5,410 bases of DNA. Source: an uncultured Collinsella sp. Lineage in GTDB: Bacteria > Actinomycetota > Coriobacteriia > Coriobacteriales > Coriobacteriaceae. Location: contig CATZEP010000103.1 in the NCBI GenBank assembly GCA_958418185.1, positions 1-5,410 on the forward strand. The letters run 5' to 3'. Made by a program: the position numbers and the translations under genes. Positions within the stretch are counted from its first letter, which is position 1, and every line of letters starts with the position of its first letter. Below are positions 1 through 4,669 of the stretch, piece after piece. The notes under the pieces were generated by a model that ran no database searches, was not told the DNA's origin, and saw only the letters and a program-made list of their open reading frames with translations.

Positions 1-359
1 TGCGTGACCTCGGCCTCGACGCAGTACGGCAAAAATTGCCGATAGACATCGCCACCGCCAATCACCCAGGCAACGGGCTCTTCGGCAACCGCGGCAAGAG
101 CCTCGTCGATGCTATGCACCACGTCGACGCCCTCGACCACAAAATCCTCGTCGCGGGTGAGCACGATATTGCGGCGGTTCTTGAGCGGACGCCCGCCGGG
201 AAAACTCAGTAGCGTCTTGCGCCCCATAATGACCGGGCAACCCTTGGTGCACGCCACAAAATGACGCATATCGGCACGATTGGACACCACCATGTCGCCC
301 TCGCACCCAATGCCCCAATCGTCACACACGGCGACGATGGCAGATAGCTTACACGTCAT
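1..359 (-). CDS. folA: Dihydrofolate reductase, partial (C-terminus beyond the left edge)
   Basis: Dihydrofolate reductase reduces dihydrofolate to tetrahydrofolate with NADPH in the cytoplasm, recycling the dihydrofolate made by thymidylate synthase. The first 119 residues are visible, of about 160-170 usual for the family. Family signatures read in order: AIVAV at 7-11, WGIG at 15-18, the active-site helix around ADMRHF at 29-34 with Asp30 as the likely catalytic acid, PVIMGRKT at 42-49 (NADP-binding), NIVLTR at 64-69, and the glycine-rich WVIGGGDVY at 98-106. The ATG at 359 is preceded by an AGGTGGT-like ribosome binding site that overlaps the thyA stop codon; two in-frame GTG codons just upstream are less likely starts. 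The gene follows thyA by 9 nt and is surely co-transcribed with it. One oddity is that the position matching the conserved Trp of the M-P-W motif (E. coli Trp22) appears to be Val25. The family call is secure; the end is outside the window. Confidence 0.95.
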   Translation of the reverse strand, partial: MTCKLSAIVAVCDDWGIGCEGDMVVSNRADMRHFVACTKGCPVIMGRKTLLSFPGGRPLKNRRNIVLTRDEDFVVEGVDVVHSIDEALAAVAEEPVAWVIGGGDVYRQFLPYCVEAEVT

Positions 360-368
360 AAGCACCAC

Positions 369-1217
369 CTACACCGCAATGGGAATATTCTTGACCTGCG
401 GACCATGTTCGTAGCCCTCCACAATCAGGTCGTCGGTCGTAAACGCATAGAAATCGTGCACGTCGGGGTTAAGCGTTACCTTGGGCGCCGCAAACTGCGG
501 ACGCTCGATAAGCTCGCGGACGATATCGACATGCCGGTCGTAAATGTGGGCATCGGCAATCACATGCAGCAGCTCACCGGGAATCATATCGACCGACTGC
601 GCGACCATCATCAGCAAGATGGCGTACTGGCACACGTTCCAGTTGTTCGCGGCCAAAATGTCCTGGCTGCGCTGGTTGAGAATCATGTTGAGTGTGGGCT
701 TGTCGTCCTGCGGGCGCTGCGTGACGTTATAGGTCACGCTGTAGGCGCACGGATACAGGTGCATCTCGGACAGGTCGCTAAACACATAGGTGTTGGTCAT
801 GATGCGGCGGCTGTACGGCGTGTTCTTAAGGTCGTACAGCACGCGGTCCATCTGGTCAAAGTCACCCTCGGCATAATGGCTTTTCTGCCCAATCTGGTAC
901 CCGTAGGCCTTGCCGATGGAGCCAGTCTCGTCGGCCCACTCATCCCAAATATGGCTGTTGAGGTCGTGGACGTTATTTGACTTCTTTTGATAGATCCACA
1001 AGATCTCATCCATGGCAGACTTAAGCGCCGTGCGACGCAGTGTGAGCGCGGGAAACTCCTCACGCAGGTCGTAGCGAGCCGTAACGCCAAAGTTTTTAAT
1101 GGTATAGGCAGGGGTGCCGTCCTCCCACACCGGTCGGACCTTTTGGCCCTCGGTGGTGGTGCCATGGTCCAAGATATCGCGGCACATGGTTACAAACTGT
1201 TGATCAGCCTTGCTCAT
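369..1217 (-). CDS. thyA: Thymidylate synthase (ThyA, B. subtilis TSase A-like)
   Basis: ThyA methylates dUMP to dTMP using 5,10-methylenetetrahydrofolate, which becomes dihydrofolate. The 282-residue protein matches the usual length. Visible landmarks are the substrate-loop region VRPVWEDGTPAYT (27-39), KSNNVHDLN (79-87), HIWDEWAD (89-96), SRR at 136-138 (phosphate-binding Arg), the catalytic Cys157 in LYPCAY, QRSQD at 182-186, NNWNVCQY at 191-198 with the conserved Asn, and DAHIYDRH at 222-229 for dUMP binding. The residue after the catalytic Cys is Ala, not the His of E. coli-type enzymes (PCH). From memory of the family, PC-[AV]-Y resembles B. subtilis ThyA. The ATG at 1217 is chosen because AGGAGGG lies just upstream and homology starts there; the reading frame stays open to 1532 but that extension has no family similarity. 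It is the first gene of the thyA-folA operon. Confidence 0.96.
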   Translation of the reverse strand: MSKADQQFVTMCRDILDHGTTTEGQKVRPVWEDGTPAYTIKNFGVTARYDLREEFPALTLRRTALKSAMDEILWIYQKKSNNVHDLNSHIWDEWADETGSIGKAYGYQIGQKSHYAEGDFDQMDRVLYDLKNTPYSRRIMTNTYVFSDLSEMHLYPCAYSVTYNVTQRPQDDKPTLNMILNQRSQDILAANNWNVCQYAILLMMVAQSVDMIPGELLHVIADAHIYDRHVDIVRELIERPQFAAPKVTLNPDVHDFYAFTTDDLIVEGYEHGPQVKNIPIAV

Positions 1218-1220
1218 TGA

Positions 1221-1227
1221 CCCTCCT
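1221..1227 (-). promoter_or_regulatory. Ribosome binding site of thyA
   Basis: On the minus strand AGGAGGG sits 3 nt before the ATG at 1217. It decides the thyA start against the longer open frame reaching 1532. Confidence 0.8.
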
Positions 1228-1251
1228 GTCAGTCGCCTATAAGCGAAATTC

Positions 1252-1257
1252 ATTGTA
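1252..1257 (-). promoter_or_regulatory. Possible -10 element for thyA-folA
   Basis: TACAAT on the minus strand matches the sigma-70 -10 consensus at 5 of 6 positions and would give a leader of roughly 30 nt before thyA. No convincing -35 hexamer lies 16-18 bp upstream, so this is a weak call. Confidence 0.35.
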
Positions 1258-1304
1258 GCCCAGGCGCACGCGACCCCACAGCCCAAACATAAGCCCTCAT
1301 TTTC

Positions 1305-1316
1305 GGACATATGCCA
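1305..1316. promoter_or_regulatory. Upstream CATATG-centred imperfect palindrome (putative operator, copy 2)
   Basis: GGACATATGCCA matches the perfect palindrome at 1358-1369 at 10 of 12 positions and has the same CATATG core. The two centres are 53 bp apart, close to five helical turns, so proteins on both sites would face the same side of the DNA. A TTGGCA hexamer that could act as a minus-strand -35 overlaps it (1312-1317). The operator role is inferred from symmetry, duplication and position next to a gene for a DNA-binding protein. Confidence 0.45.
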
Positions 1317-1324
1317 AAAATGCC

Positions 1325-1352
1325 TTGCACGGTTCCGCTCGCGCGCTATCTT
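1325..1352 (+). promoter_or_regulatory. Possible promoter of the DUF134-NifX gene
   Basis: A weak TTGCAC (1325-1330) and TATCTT (1347-1352) are separated by 16 bp. The predicted transcript start would fall at about 1359, inside the palindrome at 1358-1369, which fits repression by a protein bound there. Both hexamers match consensus poorly. Confidence 0.3.
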
Positions 1353-1357
1353 ATTGT

Positions 1358-1369
1358 TGACATATGTCA
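1358..1369. promoter_or_regulatory. Perfect 12-bp palindrome TGACATATGTCA (putative operator, copy 1)
   Basis: The 12 bases are identical to their own reverse complement. The site lies 14 bp before the start codon of the DUF134-NifX gene and just before its ribosome binding site, where binding would block transcription start or early elongation. A TTGACA at 1357-1362 is part of this sequence but is too close to the ATG to be that gene's -35. Autoregulation by the downstream DUF134 protein is the simplest reading, and it is an inference. Confidence 0.55.
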
Positions 1370-1374
1370 GATTT

Positions 1375-1380
1375 GGAGGG
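1375..1380 (+). promoter_or_regulatory. Ribosome binding site of the DUF134-NifX gene
   Basis: GGAGGG lies 3 nt before the ATG at 1384, the same close spacing as at thyA. It supports the ATG over an in-frame TTG at 1354. Confidence 0.75.
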
Positions 1381-1383
1381 TGT

Positions 1384-2148
1384 ATGGCAGGAAGACGCGA
1401 GAAACTACGCCGCGTAGGGATCATCCCCGAATATCGCGGTTTTACCCCCGACGGCCTTGCCAGCGGAGATGCCATCGACATGACGGTCGACGAGCTCGAG
1501 GTCCTGCGCCTATGCGACCTGGAAGGCCTCAATCAGGAGGAAGTCGCCCAGTGCATGGGCATTGCCCGCGCCACGGTGGCGGCAATCTGCAGCCGCGCAC
1601 ATCGCAAGGTGGCAAACGCGCTGGTCAATGGACGGTCGATCGTCATCGAAGGCGGCAATATCGCATACTCCCCCATCACCACGACGACGGCCGCATGGCC
1701 AGCAAAGGAGGTCGGCACCATGAGGGTGGCAACGACGTACGACAACGGCAACATCTTTATGCACTTTGGCCGCAGCGAGCAGTTCAAGATCTATGACATC
1801 CAGGACGGCAAGGTGCTCAACGAGCAGGTCGTAGGCACCGGCGGCACCGGTCACGGTGCATTGGCAGGTCTGCTTGCCAACGGTGGCGTCGACACGCTCA
1901 TCTGCGGCGGTATCGGCGGCGGGGCCATCAACGCGCTCGCCCAGGCCGGCATCACGGTCTATGCGGGCGCCCAGGGCAGCTGCGACGCCTGCGTCGAGGC
2001 CCTCATTGCAGGCACGCTCGCTCAGACCGGCGAGGCCACCTGCGACTGCCATGGCCACGACCACGAGCACGCCCATGAGCACGGCGAGTTCTGCGGCTGC
2101 CACGGCCATCACGACCACGACGGACATGAGGGCTGCAGCTGCCACTAG
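1384..2148 (+). CDS. DUF134 helix-turn-helix protein fused to a dinitrogenase Fe-Mo cofactor (NifX/NifB-like) domain, with His/Cys-rich tail
   Basis: A 254-residue two-domain protein, probably a cytoplasmic DNA-binding regulator with a metal- or cofactor-sensing module. Residues 1-95 match DUF134: the basic start RREKLRRV, PEYRGFTPDG (15-24), and a sigma-region-4-like helix-turn-helix in VDELEVLRLCDLEGLNQEEV and MGIARATVAAICSRAHRKVA (35-77). Residues 113-215 match the dinitrogenase iron-molybdenum cofactor family: HFGRSEQFKIYD (127-138), GTGHGALAGLL (154-164) and LICGGIGGGAINALAQAGI (172-190). A CxxC follows at Cys200/Cys203. The tail (220-254) has 12 His and 6 Cys, with three CxCH motifs. 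The gene stands alone, divergent from thyA, with two matching palindromes upstream that suggest autoregulation. An internal ribosome binding site precedes Met113, so the second domain may also be made separately. No nif genes are in view, so a nitrogenase role is not supported. The ligand and target genes are unknown; the domain calls rest on recalled family patterns. Confidence 0.88.
   Translation: MAGRREKLRRVGIIPEYRGFTPDGLASGDAIDMTVDELEVLRLCDLEGLNQEEVAQCMGIARATVAAICSRAHRKVANALVNGRSIVIEGGNIAYSPITTTTAAWPAKEVGTMRVATTYDNGNIFMHFGRSEQFKIYDIQDGKVLNEQVVGTGGTGHGALAGLLANGGVDTLICGGIGGGAINALAQAGITVYAGAQGSCDACVEALIAGTLAQTGEATCDCHGHDHEHAHEHGEFCGCHGHHDHDGHEGCSCH
1704..1722 (+). promoter_or_regulatory. Internal ribosome binding site and in-frame ATG before the NifX-like domain
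   Basis: AAAGGAGGT at 1704-1712 is a near-ideal complement to the 16S rRNA 3' end, followed by 7 nt and an ATG at 1720-1722 in the frame of the parent gene (Met113). Initiation here would give a 142-residue product holding only the NifX-like domain and the metal-binding tail. The sequence is stronger and better spaced than the gene's own ribosome binding site. Use in vivo is an inference. Confidence 0.5.
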
Positions 2149-2201
2149 TGGCAAGCACCGCGGCGTCAACACGCTTCCGCGCGTGCGACAACCTGCGAAC
2201 G

Positions 2202-2247
2202 AACGGCGAAGGCCGCCTGGAATACCATCCAGGCGGCCTTCGCCGTT
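2202..2247. terminator. Bidirectional hairpin terminator between convergent genes
   Basis: Positions 2202-2221 and 2228-2247 are perfect inverted repeats, giving a 20-bp GC-rich stem and a 6-nt loop. The hairpin is 53 bp after the plus-strand DUF134-NifX stop and 18 bp after the minus-strand ffh stop, where both transcripts should end. Neither flank has a T tract, so termination would rely on stem strength, as proposed for U-less terminators in actinobacteria. Confidence 0.8.
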
Positions 2248-2265
2248 GTCGACTCAATCAAGCCG

Positions 2266-3741
2266 TTACTTCTTATTGCGCATCTGCGCTTCCATCTGGC
2301 GCAGCAGGTCCATATCGGACTTAGGACCGCCCGTTCCCAGGCCGCCCATGCCGCCCAGACCCATGGCATCCAGACCGGGAATATTGGGCATGCGCATCTT
2401 TTTGCCCTTCTTACCCTTTTTGCCCTTCTTGCCGCCGGCCTGCGCCTGATTGGCCATCGTGCGCATGCGGCCCATCATCTTGTTCATCTCGCCCCACTGC
2501 TTCATAAGGCTGTTGACCTCGGTGGGAGTCACGCCGGCGCCCTTGGCGATGCGGGCACGACGCTGACCGTTGATGATAGACGGACGCAGGCGCTCCTCCT
2601 TGGTCATCGACATGATAATGGCCTCATTCTTATCGAAGATACCCTCATCCAGGTTGCCACCCATCTGGTTGAGCGCACGCTGGCCACCGGGGAGCATGCC
2701 CAGGATGCCCTTCATGCCGCCCATCTTCTTGACGGCCTTCATCTGGTCGAGCATGTCGTTCATGGTGAAGCCCTCGCGCAGCATGCGCTCGGCAGCCTCG
2801 AGCTGCTCGGCGTCGGCCGCCTCCTGGGCCTTCTCGATAATGCCAACGACGTCGCCCATGCCTAAAATGCGCTTGGCCATGCGGTCGGGGTAGAACGGCT
2901 CCAGCGAATCGGGCTTCTCGCCCATGCTCACGAACTTGATGGGCTTGCCGGTCACCTGGCGCACGGAAAGCGCGCCGCCGCCACGGGCGTCGCCGTCAAG
3001 CTTGGAGATGATCACGCCGTCAAAGTCGGTGCGCTCGGCGAAGGTCGAGACGACGTTGACGATATCCTGGCCGGTCATGGCATCGACGACCATCAGCACC
3101 TGATCGGGCTTGACGGCCTTCTTGATGTCCACGGCCTCCTGCATCATCTGCTCGTCGATCTGCAGACGACCGGCGGTATCGACGATGACCACGTCACGCA
3201 GGTGGTCGACGGCCTCCTGGATGGCGCCCTTGGCGATATCGACCGGGTGTTCGCCGTCACCGCGGAAGACCGGCACGCCGATCTCGCCACCGAGTGTGGC
3301 CAGCTGGTCCGCAGCGGCGGGACGGTAGACGTCGCACGCGGCGAGCAGCGGAGAGCGGCCCTGCTTCTTGAGCAGGTAGGCCAGCTTTACGGCCGCCGTA
3401 GTCTTACCGGAGCCCTGCAGGCCCACGAGCATGATGACATTGGGGATGCGGTTGCTAAAGACGAGCTTGCTCTCGGTGGAGCCAAGCATCTCGGTGAGCT
3501 CGTCGAGCACGATCTTGACGACGTTTTGCGCCGGCGACAGTGACTCCATGACCTCGGCGGTCATGCAGCGCTCCTTGGTCTTGGCGACGAACTCCTTGAC
3601 GACCTTGAAGTTGACGTCGGCCTCGAGCAGCGCCATGCGAATGTCGCGCATGGCCGAGGTGATATCGGCCTCGGTCAGTTTACCCTTGCCGCGCAGGCGG
3701 TCAAATGTGTCGTTGAGGCGATCGCTCAGAGAATCAAACAC
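2266..3741 (-). CDS. ffh: Signal recognition particle protein Ffh (SRP54 homologue)
   Basis: Ffh is the GTPase of the signal recognition particle. It binds 4.5S/SRP RNA and the signal sequences of nascent membrane and secreted proteins, then docks on FtsY at the membrane. The N domain spans about 1-95. The G domain carries the P-loop GLQGSGKTT (107-115), DVYRPAAADQL (137-147), DTAGR (188-192) and SKLD (246-249). The methionine-rich M domain (about 295-430) has the finger-loop stretch MKGILGMLPG (343-352) and the RNA-binding RRARIAKGAG (394-403). At 491 residues it is about 40 longer than the E. coli and B. subtilis proteins. The excess is a C-terminal KKG repeat (438-448) and a Gly/Met-rich linker ending in a short charged helix. 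The start is GTG, with AAGGAG 6 nt upstream overlapping the ftsY stop; the gap to ftsY is 10 nt. The common companion ylxM is absent from between them. Confidence 0.97.
   Translation of the reverse strand: MFDSLSDRLNDTFDRLRGKGKLTEADITSAMRDIRMALLEADVNFKVVKEFVAKTKERCMTAEVMESLSPAQNVVKIVLDELTEMLGSTESKLVFSNRIPNVIMLVGLQGSGKTTAAVKLAYLLKKQGRSPLLAACDVYRPAAADQLATLGGEIGVPVFRGDGEHPVDIAKGAIQEAVDHLRDVVIVDTAGRLQIDEQMMQEAVDIKKAVKPDQVLMVVDAMTGQDIVNVVSTFAERTDFDGVIISKLDGDARGGGALSVRQVTGKPIKFVSMGEKPDSLEPFYPDRMAKRILGMGDVVGIIEKAQEAADAEQLEAAERMLREGFTMNDMLDQMKAVKKMGGMKGILGMLPGGQRALNQMGGNLDEGIFDKNEAIIMSMTKEERLRPSIINGQRRARIAKGAGVTPTEVNSLMKQWGEMNKMMGRMRTMANQAQAGGKKGKKGKKGKKMRMPNIPGLDAMGLGGMGGLGTGGPKSDMDLLRQMEAQMRNKK
2398..2430 (-). 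repeat. Short tandem repeat encoding the KKG tract of Ffh
   Basis: Lys-Lys-Gly units are repeated in frame (residues 438-448), with an 18-bp unit appearing about twice. The tract makes a strongly basic tail after the M domain, which could add contacts to SRP RNA or the ribosome. Confidence 0.6.
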
Positions 3742-3751
3742 TAGTCACTCC

Positions 3752-4669
3752 TTAATTGGACTCGCCCACCAGGGCGCGGCAGAAATCTTTGGCATTGAAC
3801 TCCTGCAGGTCATCGACCTGCTCGCCCACGCCGATGCGCAGGATCGGGAGCTTGAGCTTATCGGCCACGGCCATGGCGATGCCGCCCTTAGCCGTGCCGT
3901 CCAGCTTAGTCATGATAATACCGTCCAGACCCAGCGCCTCGTTAAACTCAAGCGCCTGGTTCAGACCGTTTTGGCCTGTCGCGGCATCGATTACGAGTAC
4001 GACCGAGACGGGCATGGGGCCGGCGGCCATATTGGCGGCGCGCTTACGCGTCACGTTGACCACCTTGGCAAGCTCGCGCATGAGCTCGGGGCTCGTGTGC
4101 AGACGGCCGGCGGTGTCGATAAGCACCAGGTCGCTGCCGCGTTTGTCGGCCTCGTCGAGGACGTCGTAGCAAACGCTTGCCGGGTCGGAGCCGCGATCGC
4201 GCTTGATGACGGGGACACCGGCGCGCTGGCCCCACACATCGAGCTGTTCGATGGCGGCGGCGCGGAAGGTATCGGCCGAGCCGATCACGACATTTTTACC
4301 GCGGGCAGCCATGGCACTCGCGATCTTGCCGACCGTCGTGGTCTTGCCGGCACCGTTAATGCCCACAAACAGCACGCAGCTCGGCGTGTCGGCGAACGGA
4401 TCTCGCTCGGCGGGCACAAAATGTTGCTCGAGCTGCTCGGCCAGGGCGCGACGGAGTTGCGGGGCGGTCTTGAGGTTCTTCTTGGCCGCGGCATCGCGCA
4501 GGTCATCGGACACCTTAATCGCGACCTCGGCACCCATGTCACCCATGACGAGAGTGTCCTCTAGGTCCTCCCAAAAATCCTCGTCGACCTCGCCGCCAAA
4601 ATAAAAGACCTCGTTGAGGGCCTCGCGGCTGCGCTCAAGTCCGCGCGAGAGAGCATCGAAGAATCCCAT
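3752..4669 (-). CDS. ftsY: Signal recognition particle receptor FtsY
   Basis: FtsY is the membrane-associated SRP receptor GTPase. It forms a heterodimer with Ffh, and reciprocal GTP hydrolysis hands the ribosome-nascent chain to the Sec translocon. The 305 residues comprise an N domain (about 1-90) and a G domain with P-loop GINGAGKTT (103-111), DTFRAAAIEQL (133-143), DTAGR (185-189), TKLD (254-257) and the closing GVGEQVDDLQEF (280-291). It lacks the long acidic A domain of E. coli FtsY, as in the short B. subtilis-type receptor. The N-terminal helix MGFFDALSRGLERSREALNEV looks amphipathic and probably provides lipid contact. The ATG at 4669 overlaps the smc stop by one base (TAATG) with no well-placed ribosome binding site, so translation is probably coupled to smc. 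ffh follows after 10 nt, placing both SRP partners on one transcript. Confidence 0.97.
   Translation of the reverse strand: MGFFDALSRGLERSREALNEVFYFGGEVDEDFWEDLEDTLVMGDMGAEVAIKVSDDLRDAAAKKNLKTAPQLRRALAEQLEQHFVPAERDPFADTPSCVLFVGINGAGKTTTVGKIASAMAARGKNVVIGSADTFRAAAIEQLDVWGQRAGVPVIKRDRGSDPASVCYDVLDEADKRGSDLVLIDTAGRLHTSPELMRELAKVVNVTRKRAANMAAGPMPVSVVLVIDAATGQNGLNQALEFNEALGLDGIIMTKLDGTAKGGIAMAVADKLKLPILRIGVGEQVDDLQEFNAKDFCRALVGESN

Noticed and set aside
405..980. 191-residue plus-strand open frame opposite thyA
   Set aside because: It lies wholly antisense to a secure thyA, has no recognisable motif and no good ribosome binding site; long antisense frames are common in GC-rich DNA.
1357..1362. 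TTGACA as a -35 hexamer for the DUF134-NifX gene
   Set aside because: A -10 at normal spacing would fall on the ribosome binding site and start codon. The sequence is better explained as part of the 12-bp palindrome.
1218..1532. N-terminal extension of thyA to a 387-residue protein
   Set aside because: The added 105 residues are Arg/Ser-rich, unlike any thymidylate synthase, and would run over the palindromes and the start of the divergent gene. The ATG at 1217 has a clear AGGAGGG site.
2041..2145. Repetitive CAC/CAT-rich stretch as a non-coding repeat or CRISPR-like array
   Set aside because: The repetition follows codons for His, Cys, Asp and Glu in frame with the upstream domain and ends at a stop codon, with no spacer-repeat periodicity.
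1384..2148. Nitrogenase cofactor biosynthesis protein (NifX/NifB) as the function
   Set aside because: Only the small cofactor-binding domain is present, with no radical SAM domain and no nif genes nearby; the DUF134 fusion argues for regulation or sensing.
1510..2172. 220-residue minus-strand open frame opposite the DUF134-NifX gene
   Set aside because: Its Ala/Val-rich composition reflects the reverse complement of Gly, His and Asp codons in the real gene; the domain motifs are on the plus strand.
3431..4564. 377-residue plus-strand open frame across the ffh-ftsY junction
   Set aside because: It is antisense to two well-supported genes and shows no family motifs; a GC-bias shadow.
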